From: Mesorhizobium sp. ZC-5
GTDB taxonomy: Bacteria > Pseudomonadota > Alphaproteobacteria > Rhizobiales > Rhizobiaceae
DNA length: 64,000 nt
Assembly (NCBI RefSeq): GCF_025753855.1
Contig: NZ_JAOWPT010000002.1
Location: forward strand, 930,001 to 994,000
Direction of reading: 5' to 3'
Part shown: positions 9,373 through 18,815 of the stretch, in pieces
Layout: the number at the start of each line of letters is the position of its first letter
Numbering within the stretch: the first letter of the stretch is position 1
Program-made: the position numbers and the translations under genes
Notes under the pieces: generated by a model
Seen by the model: only the letters and a program-made list of their open reading frames with translations
The model's database searches: none
Told to the model about the DNA's origin: nothing

Positions 9373-10098
9373 ATGTTCGACCTTTTCAAGAATGCTGCGG
9401 GAGCCTCCAGCTCTGGCCGCCAGCCCTCTTTGCGCACCGTCTCGGTGCTCGCGATCGTAGCGGCCGCCCTCCTGGCGGGGTGCGCGAAGCGCGACAGCAT
9501 CACGGTGGGATCTGTTCCCGACGATTACCGCACGAACCACCCGATCGTCATCGCCGAGAAAGAGGAAGTACTCGATCTGCCGGTGAGCGCCAGCGATCGC
9601 GGCATGACCAAGCAGCAGCGGGAGACGCTCGAGGGCTTTCTTTCCGGTTACGACAGGAGCGCGTCGCCGGTGCTCAGGATCATGACGCCGTCCGGGGCGG
9701 CAAATGAAGTAGCGGCATCCTACGCCGCCGATGATTTTGCCCGGATGGCAAAGCGGGCCGGCGTTCCCGCATCCAGGGTGATGATCACCTCGTACCAGGC
9801 GGGTTCGCCCGACGTGTCGGCGCCGGTCAGGGTATCGTTCACCGCAATGAAGGCGCAGACCGACAAGTGCGGCCGCTGGCCGGAAGACATCCTCAACAAC
9901 AGCGCAGACAACAAGCACTACGCCAATTTCGGCTGCTCCTATCAGAACAACCTTGCCGCCCAGATAGCCAATCCGGCGGATCTGCTTGGTCCGCGCAAGG
10001 AGACGACCATCGATGCCGAACGGCGTGGACAGGTCATCGACGAATACCGGAATGCACCGGTGTTCGTGGCGGTACCGAGCCAAGAAGTTGATTACTAA
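9373..10098 (+). CDS. cpaD: Flp pilus assembly lipoprotein CpaD
   Basis: 241 residues with a lipoprotein signal peptide (LLAGC, lipid-carrying Cys37). The body carries the CpaD features: NHPIVIAEKEE near the mature start and a C-terminal region with paired cysteines (KCGRWPED and FGCSYQNNLAAQI). CpaD assists the secretin. The ATG at 9373 follows GAGGGTGG; an in-frame ATG at 9355 overlaps the cpaC stop and is the alternative. Confidence 0.92.
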   Translation: MFDLFKNAAGASSSGRQPSLRTVSVLAIVAAALLAGCAKRDSITVGSVPDDYRTNHPIVIAEKEEVLDLPVSASDRGMTKQQRETLEGFLSGYDRSASPVLRIMTPSGAANEVAASYAADDFARMAKRAGVPASRVMITSYQAGSPDVSAPVRVSFTAMKAQTDKCGRWPEDILNNSADNKHYANFGCSYQNNLAAQIANPADLLGPRKETTIDAERRGQVIDEYRNAPVFVAVPSQEVDY

Positions 10099-10119
10099 CC
10101 GCCGCCTCACGGGGGGTAA

Positions 10120-11412
10120 ATGAACATGACGAACCTGGCTTACGATACCGATCCGGAAAACGGCGAGGCCGCGCGGCAGCAGGACGTTGCCGCGATGAAT
10201 GCCCTGCGGCCGATTCCCCGGATCTCCATACAGGCCTTCTGCGAGACGGAAAGCGTTGCCAATCCGATCGAACGCGCTGGCGAAGACCGCCGCATGGCAA
10301 AGGCTCACCTCAAGGTGCACATGGGCGGCGTTGTGACCGCGCTGGAGTTCTATCAGACCGCGCCGACGCCCAATCTGATCATTCTGGAATCGCGCCGCGA
10401 GCCGCGGGAACTGATCGAGGCGCTCCGCCAACTGGCCGAGTATTGCGATCCAAGCACCAAAGTGGTGGTCATCGGCCACTACAATGACGTCTGGCTCTAC
10501 CGGGAACTTATCCGGTCGGGCATTTCCGAATATGTCGTGGCGCCGATATCGATGGCCGACATCGTCGGTGTCATCTCCTCCATCTTCATAGATCCCGAAG
10601 CTGAACCGATCGGCCGCTCCATCGCTTTCATAGGAGCGAAGGGCGGCGTCGGCTCCTCGACGATCGCTCACAATTTGGCATGGAGCATGTCGACACTGTT
10701 CGGATCCGAGGTGGTCGTTGCAGATCTCGACCTTCCGTTCGGCACTGCCAATATCAATTTCGACCAGGATCCGGCGCAAGGCATAGCCGAAGCAGTTTTT
10801 GCACCCGAGCGGATCGATGAAGTCTATCTCGACCGGTTGCTCGCTCAATGCGCTCAGCATCTGTCACTGCTCGCCGCGCCATCGACACTCGACCGCGTTT
10901 ACGACTTTGACGCCGATGCGTTTGCCCATCTTATCGACACGGCACAACGCAGCGCGCCATTGCTGGTCCTTGACGTTCCTCATGCCTGGAACGGCTGGAC
11001 GAAGAGCACGCTGACGCGAGCCGATGAAATCGTCATCACCGCGACACCGGAACTCGCCAATCTGCGCAATACGAAGAATTTGGTCGATATGCTCAAAAAG
11101 CTGCGGCCGAACGACGGTCCTCCAAAACTGGTCATCAATCAGGCGGGTATTCCCAAGCGCCCTGAAATCACCGCGGTCGATTTCGCAGAACCGCTCGGAA
11201 TTCAGCCGATGGCCGTGATCCCTTTCGATCCCCAGCTGTTCGGAAATTCCTCGAACAATGGACGCATGCTCGGCGAGATGGATGCCAAACATCCCATCGT
11301 GCAGATGGTCAACGAGATGGCGCACGTATTGACGGGCCGAAGCGAGATCAAGGTGAAGAAAAAGCCGGGCCTGGGAAGCCTCCTCGGCAAGCTGAAGCTG
11401 AAAAAGAAATAA
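10120..11412 (+). CDS. cpaE: Pilus localisation ATPase CpaE (TadZ)
   Basis: 430 residues: an N-terminal receiver-like domain (about 55-160, with ILESRREPRELIEALRQLA) and a MinD/ParA-like P-loop domain with the deviant Walker A motif AKGGVGSST at about residues 173-181. Family members place the pilus machinery at the cell pole. A basic tail (KKKPGLG...LKLKKK) ends the protein. GGGGG lies 5-9 bases before the ATG. cpaF follows within 25 bases. Confidence 0.94.
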   Translation: MNMTNLAYDTDPENGEAARQQDVAAMNALRPIPRISIQAFCETESVANPIERAGEDRRMAKAHLKVHMGGVVTALEFYQTAPTPNLIILESRREPRELIEALRQLAEYCDPSTKVVVIGHYNDVWLYRELIRSGISEYVVAPISMADIVGVISSIFIDPEAEPIGRSIAFIGAKGGVGSSTIAHNLAWSMSTLFGSEVVVADLDLPFGTANINFDQDPAQGIAEAVFAPERIDEVYLDRLLAQCAQHLSLLAAPSTLDRVYDFDADAFAHLIDTAQRSAPLLVLDVPHAWNGWTKSTLTRADEIVITATPELANLRNTKNLVDMLKKLRPNDGPPKLVINQAGIPKRPEITAVDFAEPLGIQPMAVIPFDPQLFGNSSNNGRMLGEMDAKHPIVQMVNEMAHVLTGRSEIKVKKKPGLGSLLGKLKLKKK

Positions 11413-11436
11413 CGGTTCCGGGGCGGGTAATCGAGC

Positions 11437-12933
11437 ATGTTTGGCAAACGAGGCAACGACAGCGGAAGCCGGGGTACGCCGGAGTTCCGGCCACCGACGC
11501 CATCGGCGCCGATCGATCCGGCGCCCGCCGAAACAGCGACTCTGTCGCGAACCGCAAGTCCGCCACCGTCCCAGGCTCCTGTTCAACCGCGCAAGGCGGT
11601 TTCATCCCCGCCTTTGGCGCCCGAGCCCCGCACGGCGCAGCGCGAACGCAGCGAAACCTACTACGATACCAAGTCGCAGGTTTTCTCCGCGCTGATCGAC
11701 ACGATCGATCTCTCGCAACTCGCCAAGCTCGAGCCGGAAAGTGCTCGGGAGGAAATCCGCGACATCGTCAACGACATCATCGCGATCAAGAACTTCGCGA
11801 TGTCGATTGCCGAGCAGGAAGAGCTTCTCGAGGATATCTGCAACGACGTTCTTGGCTACGGCCCATTGGAACCGCTGCTGGCGCGCGACGACATCGCCGA
11901 TATCATGGTGAATGGGTCGAGGCAGGTCTTCATCGAGGTCAACGGCAAGGTCGAGCAGACCGGAATCCGCTTCCGGGACAACCAGCAGCTTTTGAACATC
12001 TGCCAGAGAATTGTCAGCCAGGTCGGCCGGCGTGTCGACGAATCAAGTCCGATCTGCGACGCGCGTCTGCCGGACGGCTCGCGTGTCAACGTGATTGCGC
12101 CGCCGCTCGCAATCGATGGAACGGCACTCACCATCAGAAAGTTCAAGAAGGACAAGCTCACGCTCGACCAGATCGTCAAATTCGGCGCGATTTCCCCTGA
12201 AGGTGCCGAGATACTGAAGATCATCGGCCGCGTCCGCTGCAACATCGTCATTTCCGGCGGCACGGGCTCCGGCAAGACCACCTTGCTGAACTGCCTGACC
12301 AACTACATCGATCGCGACGAACGCGTCATCACCTGCGAGGATTCCGCGGAACTGCAGCTGCAGCAACCGCACGTGGTGCGTCTGGAAACCCGTCCGCCGA
12401 ACCTCGAAGGTGAGGGCGAGGTCACGATGCGGGATCTGGTCAAGAACTGCCTGCGTATGCGTCCCGAGCGCATCATCGTCGGCGAAGTTCGCGGACCTGA
12501 GGTGTTCGATCTATTGCAGGCGATGAATACAGGCCATGACGGCTCGATGGGCACGATCCACTCGAATTCGCCGCGCGAATGCCTCAACCGCATTGAATCG
12601 ATGATCGCCATGGGCGGCTATTCGCTACCGCAGAAAACCGTTCGCGAAATTGTCGTCGGATCTGTCGATATCATCATCCAGGCGGCCCGTCTTCGTGACG
12701 GCTCGCGTCGCATCACGCACATAACCGAAGTGATCGGCATGGAAGGCGATGTGGTCATCACCCAGGACCTCGTTCTTTACAATATCAAGGGCGAGGACGC
12801 CTCGGGCCGACTGATTGGCGAGCACATTTCGACAGGCATTGGACGTCCGCAATTCTGGGACCGTGCCCGCTACTACGGCGAGGAGCAGCGGCTCGCCGCT
12901 GCACTCGAAGCGATGGAGAAACGCGTCCAGTAG
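11437..12933 (+). CDS. cpaF: Pilus assembly/secretion ATPase CpaF (TadA)
   Basis: Type II/IV secretion-type hexameric ATPase of 498 residues that powers pilus extension (and retraction in Caulobacter). A proline-rich disordered N-terminus (about 1-65) is followed by the N-domain and the motor domain with Walker [10 protein letters not shown] at about 274-282, an Asp box and the Walker B/His box region RIIVGEVRG and [15 protein letters not shown]. It stands between cpaE and tadB in the operon. Confidence 0.96.
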   Translation: MFGKRGNDSGSRGTPEFRPPTPSAPIDPAPAETATLSRTASPPPSQAPVQPRKAVSSPPLAPEPRTAQRERSETYYDTKSQVFSALIDTIDLSQLAKLEPESAREEIRDIVNDIIAIKNFAMSIAEQEELLEDICNDVLGYGPLEPLLARDDIADIMVNGSRQVFIEVNGKVEQTGIRFRDNQQLLNICQRIVSQVGRRVDESSPICDARLPDGSRVNVIAPPLAIDGTALTIRKFKKDKLTLDQIVKFGAISPEGAEILKIIGRVRCNIVISGGTGSGKTTLLNCLTNYIDRDERVITCEDSAELQLQQPHVVRLETRPPNLEGEGEVTMRDLVKNCLRMRPERIIVGEVRGPEVFDLLQAMNTGHDGSMGTIHSNSPRECLNRIESMIAMGGYSLPQKTVREIVVGSVDIIIQAARLRDGSRRITHITEVIGMEGDVVITQDLVLYNIKGEDASGRLIGEHISTGIGRPQFWDRARYYGEEQRLAAALEAMEKRVQ

Positions 12934-13018
12934 AACAACGTTTTGGGCATTGGAAACGGGAATTGGAGCGAGATGACGACCCGGCGAAAAATTCGTCGCG
13001 CTCTAGGGGTTTGCGGGC

Positions 13019-14032
13019 ATGTTCGGTATCGATAATTCGATTTTGGCATTCATTCTGCTGGCAGGCGGCAGCGCCGGCGCGGTCGCTTATGCATTCTTGT
13101 TCAACACCATCGCCGACGAAAAAAATGTCGGAAAACGGCTGGAAGTAGTCAAGAGATCCGAAGCCGACCGGGCATTGATAAAGTCCTCTCGGGACAAGGT
13201 TGCCGAAGTCGCCAAGCGCCGTAAATCCGTTCAGGACACGTTGAAGGAACTGGACGAGAAGCAGAAGTCCAAGGACCGCAACATCAAGAAACCGCCACTC
13301 CGGATGCAGATCCGCCAGGCAGGCCTTCAGATTTCGGTCGAGCGGTTCTACGTTTATTCGGTGATCTGCGGGATACTGGTGACCGTGCTCGCTTATTTCG
13401 GTGGCGCGCCGCTGCTTGTGCTTCCGGGTGCACTGATCGCCGGCACTGTCGGCTTGCCGCGCTGGATCATCAGCTTCATGCGATCGCGACGGGTAAAGGC
13501 ATTTCTGAACGAGTTTCCCAACGCGCTCGATGTCATCGTGCGCGCCGTCAAGTCAGGCTTGCCGCTGAATGATGGCATCCGCCTCATCGCTGTAGAGTCC
13601 GCCGAGCCGGTTCGCTCGGAATTTCGCCGCATAGTCGAAGCTCAGCAGCTGGGTCTATCGATCCCCGAAGCCGCGCTGCGCATGGGCGAAACAATGCCAT
13701 GTCCGGAGGCAAGTTTCTTCGGCATCGTCATCCAGATTCAGCAGCAGGCGGGCGGCAATCTTTCCGAAGCGCTCGGCAATCTTTCCCGCGTCATTCGTGA
13801 TCGTAAGAAGATGAAGGCAAGGGTGCAGGCGCTGTCGATGGAAGCAAAGGCTTCGGCGGTAATCATCGGCGCATTGCCGTTCATCGTGGCGTGCCTCGTC
13901 TATTTGTCGAGCCCGAACTACATCATGCCTCTCTTCACGACGAGTACGGGCAACCTGATCCTCGGCTGCTCCGGGGTGTGGATGCTGATAGGCGTCCTCG
14001 TGATGCGCAAGATGATGAACTTCGAAGTTTAG
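13019..14032 (+). CDS. tadB: Pilus inner-membrane platform protein TadB
   Basis: 337 residues with a type II secretion F domain (about 160-290; FPNALDVIVRAVKSGLPL and GGNLSEALGNLSRVIRDR) and membrane helices at the N-terminus, near residue 110-140 and at the C-terminus. With TadC it forms the inner-membrane platform driven by CpaF. An 85-base gap without a convincing gene separates it from cpaF. GGGG lies upstream of the ATG. Confidence 0.93.
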   Translation: MFGIDNSILAFILLAGGSAGAVAYAFLFNTIADEKNVGKRLEVVKRSEADRALIKSSRDKVAEVAKRRKSVQDTLKELDEKQKSKDRNIKKPPLRMQIRQAGLQISVERFYVYSVICGILVTVLAYFGGAPLLVLPGALIAGTVGLPRWIISFMRSRRVKAFLNEFPNALDVIVRAVKSGLPLNDGIRLIAVESAEPVRSEFRRIVEAQQLGLSIPEAALRMGETMPCPEASFFGIVIQIQQQAGGNLSEALGNLSRVIRDRKKMKARVQALSMEAKASAVIIGALPFIVACLVYLSSPNYIMPLFTTSTGNLILGCSGVWMLIGVLVMRKMMNFEV

Positions 14033-14041
14033 GAATTCGGA

Positions 14042-15031
14042 ATGACCGACCAGGTTGTAAACTCGCTCATAGATCCGTCTTTCCTGATAGCGATGCTTGT
14101 CGCCATTGCCGTCTTCGCAACGGTTTTCACGGTGCTGCCTGCCCTGAGCGGAGATCCGATGAAGGCGCGTATGAAGGCGGTGGCGATCGAGCGCGACGAG
14201 TTGCGCGCCAAGCAGCGCGCGCGTCTGGCCGCGGAATCCGACCGCCGCCGAAAAGGATTGCGGGAAGAGGAGTCGGTCGGCATGCGCAGCATCGTCGACA
14301 AGCTCGACCTGCGTCGTGCGCTCGTTGACGAGGGTACGCTCAACAAGTTGAAAACGGCGGGCTTCCGTGGCCAGAATCCACTGACGAAGTTTCTTTTCTT
14401 TCGATTGGTGCTGCCGTTCGTGGGGTTTGCACTCGCCGTAGCCTACCTCTTTGTGCTGGGAGGATTGCCCGAGCAATCGTCGTTCGTGAAGCTGCTTGTA
14501 TGCATCTTTGCCGCCTACGCGGGATTCTACGCGCCTATTCTCTATGTCACCAACCGCGCGACGAAGCGGAAGAAGTCGATCCAGCTGGCCTGGCCGGATG
14601 CACTCGACCTTTTACTGATCTGCGTGGAATCCGGCATGTCGGTGGAGGCGGCGTTTCGCAAGGTCTCCGAAGAGATCGGGTCTCAGTCGGCGGAACTGGC
14701 GGAAGAATTCGTGCTGACCAATGCCGAACTGTCCTTCCTGCAGGAACGCAAGGCAGCCTACGAAAATCTCGCCAGCCGGACCGGGCTGGAAACGGTCAAG
14801 TCGGTCACCCAGGCGTTGATCCAGGCCGAGCGCTACGGAACGCCGGTCGCCACGGCGTTACGCGTGTTGGCCGATGAAAGCCGTGAAATGCGCATGAACG
14901 AGGCCGAGAAGAAGGCTGCCGCATTGCCGCCGAAGCTCACCGTTCCGATGATCCTGTTCTTCCTGCCTGTGCTGTTCGCGGTTATTCTCGGACCGGCCAT
15001 CATGCAGGCCCTGGCGCTCAAGAACGGCTGA
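14042..15031 (+). CDS. tadC: Pilus inner-membrane platform protein TadC
   Basis: 329 residues with a second type II secretion F domain (WPDALDLLLICVESGMSVEA; about 185-300) and helices near the N-terminus, residues 120-170 and the C-terminus. It begins 9 bases after tadB with AGGA upstream and is the partner of TadB. It is the last gene of the rightward operon; a hairpin follows. Confidence 0.93.
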   Translation: MTDQVVNSLIDPSFLIAMLVAIAVFATVFTVLPALSGDPMKARMKAVAIERDELRAKQRARLAAESDRRRKGLREEESVGMRSIVDKLDLRRALVDEGTLNKLKTAGFRGQNPLTKFLFFRLVLPFVGFALAVAYLFVLGGLPEQSSFVKLLVCIFAAYAGFYAPILYVTNRATKRKKSIQLAWPDALDLLLICVESGMSVEAAFRKVSEEIGSQSAELAEEFVLTNAELSFLQERKAAYENLASRTGLETVKSVTQALIQAERYGTPVATALRVLADESREMRMNEAEKKAAALPPKLTVPMILFFLPVLFAVILGPAIMQALALKNG

Positions 15032-15053
15032 CAGGCTCAAGCCGAAAATGGAA

Positions 15054-15075
15054 AAGCGCCGCGGGAGCGGCGCTT
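15054..15075. terminator. Bidirectional hairpin between tadC and tadD
   Basis: Nine-base stem AAGCGCCGC (15054-15062) and GCGGCGCTT (15067-15075) with a GGGA loop, between two converging genes. On the minus strand it is followed by a T-rich stretch; on the plus strand the T-run is short. Confidence 0.7.
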
Positions 15076-15103
15076 AATTCGAAACGTCCTTGGCGCTTGC
15101 GCG

Positions 15104-15919
15104 TTAATTCTTCTTCTTCTTGTCGTCGTCCTTGAGCTGGTTCCATGCGTTCTGCTGGGAAAGCATCGAGCGCAGATAGGCGACGTTGGCCCCCGCCTGT
15201 TCGGGCGCGAGTTCCTGGCTGGCAATCTGTTCAGCTTCCGGGAAACGGCCCTGCAATCCCACGACAAGCGCCAGATTCTGGCGCACGCGGCTGTCGGCGC
15301 CGGGCTGCTGCGCGGCCGAGCGCATGTAGGTCTCGGCAGTCTTCAGGTCGCCTTCGAGCACATAGGACATGCCGAGATTGGACAGCACCGACGGTTCGTT
15401 GGGCTTCAGGTCGAGGGCCTTGCGATAAAGCTCGCGGGCCTGCGGCGCCTGGTTGAGCTGGTCGAGGATAGCGCCCTCCGCGGAAAGCAGCTTCCAATCC
15501 GGGTATTCCGGTGTCTGGGCGCGGCGGACCGCGTCGAGAGCCGGTTCGAACTGGCCCGTCGCGGCAAGTGCCTTGCCGTAGGCTGCGAGCACTGAGCGGT
15601 CCTTGGGTTGCGCGATCGCAAGCTTGCGCATCACGGCGAGTGCCTGGTCCGAATTGCCGTTCATCTGCAGCACGTTGGCGTAGCGAAGTGCCGTCAGCTT
15701 GTCGTTGGGGTTGCGCGTGTAGGCTTCGCCGAGCGAATTCGCCGCGCTGTGCAGTTCGCCACTCGACATCTGGTCGATCCGCTTGCCGTCCGCGCGCGAA
15801 AGCGACCCTGTGGTCATGCGGTCCTTCGCGCAGCCGGCAACGCTTGCTGCGAGCAGGAGTGCCAGCGATACCGTGAGCAGGCGTTTTCCGGTTGCGTTCA
15901 CATGACGGTTGGTCAACAT
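15104..15919 (-). CDS. tadD: TPR lipoprotein TadD
   Basis: About 271 residues. The lipoprotein signal peptide ends in VAGC (lipid-carrying Cys30); the rest is tetratricopeptide repeats, for example NPNDKLTALRYANVLQMNG and KPNEPSVLSNLGMSYVLEG, ending in a Lys-rich tail. TadD is the pilotin-like accessory of Flp pili. The ATG at 15919 fits the signal peptide; the open frame to 15970 would add 17 residues ahead of it. It converges on tadC, unlike the rest of the assembly genes. Confidence 0.9.
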   Translation of the reverse strand: MLTNRHVNATGKRLLTVSLALLLAASVAGCAKDRMTTGSLSRADGKRIDQMSSGELHSAANSLGEAYTRNPNDKLTALRYANVLQMNGNSDQALAVMRKLAIAQPKDRSVLAAYGKALAATGQFEPALDAVRRAQTPEYPDWKLLSAEGAILDQLNQAPQARELYRKALDLKPNEPSVLSNLGMSYVLEGDLKTAETYMRSAAQQPGADSRVRQNLALVVGLQGRFPEAEQIASQELAPEQAGANVAYLRSMLSQQNAWNQLKDDDKKKKN

Positions 15920-16053
15920 CGGAACCGGGTCTCCAATTTCCCCAAGCGGCTTTTGCAGCCATCTACCCACCCGGAGAAATATTCTGTTAACCCTAACGGA
16001 TGGTTAAGAAGCGATTCTCGATACCTCCCAGTCGCCATAGGAAATGACGTCGC

Positions 16054-17427
16054 ATGCCTGTCGAATTCACCGATAAGAAACCCGGCAACGCCAAGCCTGT
16101 TTATCTGGTTGCCAAGGATGGGCTGAACGACGCGGGCGTCGACGACGCCACAAAGGCGTGGGCGAGCGCCAACGACTTCAAGGGGCAGGCTGACCGGGTC
16201 CTGATCGTGCCGGGGGAGAACGGCGTCGTTGCGGGTGCCTTGCTCGGTACCGGCGCCGGCGATGAAGGCTACGGAACCCTGGCGACCGGCACGCTTGCCC
16301 GCAAATTGCCCGAGGGCGACTGGTTCTTCGCAACCCGGCCCGGTGATGCGGACCAGGCGGCGATCGGGCTGGCGCTCGGCGGCTACAGTTTCACGCGCTA
16401 CGGCAAGAAGCCCGGCACGAAACTGCGTTTCACGCTGCCGGAAGGCGCCGACGGCGCCCGTGTGAACCGCATCGCCGAAGGCGTTTTCCTGACCCGGGAT
16501 CTCGTCAACACGCCAACCAACGACCTGGGGCCGGATGGGCTGGAAGCCGCGGTTCGGGCGCTCGGCAAGCTTCACAACGCGGAAATCACTGTCACCAAGG
16601 GCGACGACCTTCTCGCTAACAACTTCCCGATGATCCACGCGGTTGGCCGGGCATCGGCAGAGGCGCCGCGGCTGATCGACATGGCCTGGGGGCCGAAGGA
16701 TGCGCCGCGGATCACGCTGGTCGGCAAGGGCGTCTGCTTCGACACCGGCGGCCTCGATATCAAGCCGGCATCGGGCATGCTTTTGATGAAGAAGGACATG
16801 GGCGGCGCGGCCAACGTGCTTGGGCTTGCCTCGATGATCATGGCGGCAAAATTGCCGGTGAGGCTGCGGGTCCTCGTCCCGGCGGTTGAGAACGCCATTT
16901 CGGCAAATGCCTTCCGGCCGGGCGACGTGCTGCAGAGCCGCAAGGGCATCACGGTTGAAATCGGCAATACCGATGCCGAGGGCCGGCTGGTGCTGGCCGA
17001 TGCGCTGGCGCTGGCCGATGACGAGCAGCCGCAATTGCTGATCGACATGGCGACGCTGACCGGCGCCGCGCGGGTGGCGCTCGGACCGGACCTGCCGCCC
17101 TTCTACACTGACGACGACAATTTCGCCGCCGAACTGGCCGACGCAGCGCTGGCGACCGCCGATCCGCTGTGGCGCATGCCGCTGTGGAAACCCTATGACG
17201 CCAAGCTCTCGTCCAAGATCGCCGACGTGAACAATGTCACCACGGACGGCTTTGCCGGGTCGATCACGGCGGCGCTTTTCCTGAAGCGCTTTGTGGAAAA
17301 GACATCCGCCTGGGCGCATTTCGACATTTTTGCCTGGAGCCCCGCCGAGCGGCCGCATTGCCCCGTGGGCGGCGAAGCCCAGGCGATCCGCGCCATCGAG
17401 CGGGTCTTGTCAAAGCGCTACGTCTAG
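16054..17427 (+). CDS. Leucyl aminopeptidase family protein (M17)
   Basis: 457-residue M17 metallo-aminopeptidase that removes N-terminal residues from peptides. The signature NTDAEGRL lies at about 305-312 and the metal-binding segment KGVCFDTGGLDIK at about 226-238; the two-metal, bicarbonate-bound active site is therefore intact. The N-terminal domain (1-150) is the divergent one typical of alphaproteobacterial PepA/PepB-like enzymes. It leads an apparent operon with a MarR regulator and an NlpC/P60 hydrolase. Confidence 0.93.
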   Translation: MPVEFTDKKPGNAKPVYLVAKDGLNDAGVDDATKAWASANDFKGQADRVLIVPGENGVVAGALLGTGAGDEGYGTLATGTLARKLPEGDWFFATRPGDADQAAIGLALGGYSFTRYGKKPGTKLRFTLPEGADGARVNRIAEGVFLTRDLVNTPTNDLGPDGLEAAVRALGKLHNAEITVTKGDDLLANNFPMIHAVGRASAEAPRLIDMAWGPKDAPRITLVGKGVCFDTGGLDIKPASGMLLMKKDMGGAANVLGLASMIMAAKLPVRLRVLVPAVENAISANAFRPGDVLQSRKGITVEIGNTDAEGRLVLADALALADDEQPQLLIDMATLTGAARVALGPDLPPFYTDDDNFAAELADAALATADPLWRMPLWKPYDAKLSSKIADVNNVTTDGFAGSITAALFLKRFVEKTSAWAHFDIFAWSPAERPHCPVGGEAQAIRAIERVLSKRYV

Positions 17428-17436
17428 GAGATTGCC

Positions 17437-17850
17437 GTGTTCTACCATTCCACAGTGGATGAAACGGAACCGAAACAATTTTCGGAGATCATGGGACCCA
17501 TGGCGGTTCACATGCGTCCCAGCCAGGCCTTGCGGCTTTGGCAACAGGTAGCCCTGAGCGAGGTGCGCAGCGACGTGCCCGATCTCACCATGCGCCAGAT
17601 GGCGATCCTCCTGATCATCTATCTCGACCCTCCGCCTCATACTGTCCGCGGCCTTGCTGAGAAACTGGGGGTGACGAAGCCGGTGATCACGCGGGCGCTG
17701 GACACGATGGGCGCCTTGAAGCTTGTCTCGCGGCATCGCGACGAGCGCGACAAGCGCAACGTGCTGGTCAAGCGCACGGTCGAAGGCGCCCTGTTTGTCG
17801 AGCGCTTTGGCGATGCTATCATCGCCAAAGGTGGAGAATTGCCGATATGA
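17437..17850 (+). CDS. MarR-family winged-helix regulator
   Basis: 137 residues with the MarR winged helix at about 45-120: LTMRQMAILLIIYL, then the recognition helix TKPVITRALDTMGALKL and the wing SRHRDERDKRNVLV. It starts 9 bases after the aminopeptidase gene and overlaps the next gene by 4 bases (ATGA). Being inside the operon, it may autoregulate it or act elsewhere; the ligand is unknown. Confidence 0.85.
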   Translation: MFYHSTVDETEPKQFSEIMGPMAVHMRPSQALRLWQQVALSEVRSDVPDLTMRQMAILLIIYLDPPPHTVRGLAEKLGVTKPVITRALDTMGALKLVSRHRDERDKRNVLVKRTVEGALFVERFGDAIIAKGGELPI

Positions 17851-18707
17851 GTGTTCACGACAGCCGGCTGCATGCCTTCCGCGCCGATCTCGCGGACGAG
17901 CGGTTGCGCGGCAGCGTTGAAGCCGAGCGTTTCGTGCCGGGACGCCCGGCCCGCATCGCGGCTTCCATCGCCGATCTGCGCAGGGCACCTCGCCCGGACG
18001 CCGAGATGGATTCGCAATTGCTTTTTGGCGAAGGCATTCGCGTTTTCGAGGAGAGCGAAGGCTGGGCCTGGGTGCAGGCCGAGCGCGACGGCTATGTCGG
18101 TTACGTCGCCGGCACGGCGGTTGCGCCGATCGCCACCGACGCGACACATGTGGTCAGCGCACCGCGGACCTTCATCTACCCCGGTCCCGACATGAAATTG
18201 CCTCGCAGCGGTGAATTGTCGATGGGATCGCGGATCACCGTGACCGGCCATGCCGAAACGCGCGGCACGAAATATGCGGTCCTGGCTTCGGGCGAAGCGA
18301 TCGTTGCACGACATCTGGCGGCGAAGGATGTCTTCGCGGGGGATTACGTGGCGGTGGCCGAAACGCTGCTGAACACGCCTTATCTGTGGGGCGGCAGCAG
18401 CGGCTTCGGCATCGACTGTTCCGGCCTGGTGCAGCTTGCCCTGCGCATGGCGGGCCGCGCGGTGCTGCGCGACGCCGACCAGCAGGGCGAAACCGCCGGG
18501 GTCGCGATCGACGCCGGGCCGGCCTACGAGAACCTGCAGCGGGGCGACCTGGTGTTCTGGAAGGGCCATGTGGCGATCATGACCGATGCCGCAAACATGG
18601 TTCACGCCAACGGCCACACCATGCTGGTCTCGCGCGAGCCGCTCGATGCGGCGGTCGAGCGTATCGGCTATCTCTACGGCAAGCCGACAGGATTTCGCAG
18701 ACCGTAA
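17847..18707 (+). CDS. NlpC/P60 peptidoglycan endopeptidase with SH3-like domains
   Basis: 286 residues. Two bacterial SH3-like segments (about 25-85 and 95-145) precede an NlpC/P60 domain with catalytic Cys191 (GIDCSGLVQL) and His241 (KGHVAIM). Such enzymes cut the gamma-D-Glu-diaminopimelate bond or related bonds in muropeptides. No signal peptide is visible, which fits cytoplasmic muropeptide recycling. Together with the aminopeptidase the operon looks like a peptide/muropeptide degradation unit (inference). Confidence 0.9.
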   Translation: MSVHDSRLHAFRADLADERLRGSVEAERFVPGRPARIAASIADLRRAPRPDAEMDSQLLFGEGIRVFEESEGWAWVQAERDGYVGYVAGTAVAPIATDATHVVSAPRTFIYPGPDMKLPRSGELSMGSRITVTGHAETRGTKYAVLASGEAIVARHLAAKDVFAGDYVAVAETLLNTPYLWGGSSGFGIDCSGLVQLALRMAGRAVLRDADQQGETAGVAIDAGPAYENLQRGDLVFWKGHVAIMTDAANMVHANGHTMLVSREPLDAAVERIGYLYGKPTGFRRP

Positions 18708-18815
18708 CGTCAAGTCTGCCCTGCAAAACAAAGGCGCTCGCGCCATCGTCGCCACGCCCGGACTTTTTCGCCGGCCTGGCTCGATATTGCGGATTTTGAG
18801 ACAGGCAGCGCCAGG

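Noticed and set aside
9349-10860. Long minus-strand frame (503 codons) opposite cpaD and cpaE
   Set aside because: No family features, and the plus-strand genes are clearly real. Long antisense frames are common in GC-rich DNA.
15913-17358. Minus-strand frame of 481 codons opposite the M17 aminopeptidase
   Set aside because: Composition is His/Arg/Gly-rich as expected from antisense GC-rich codons; no recognisable domain.
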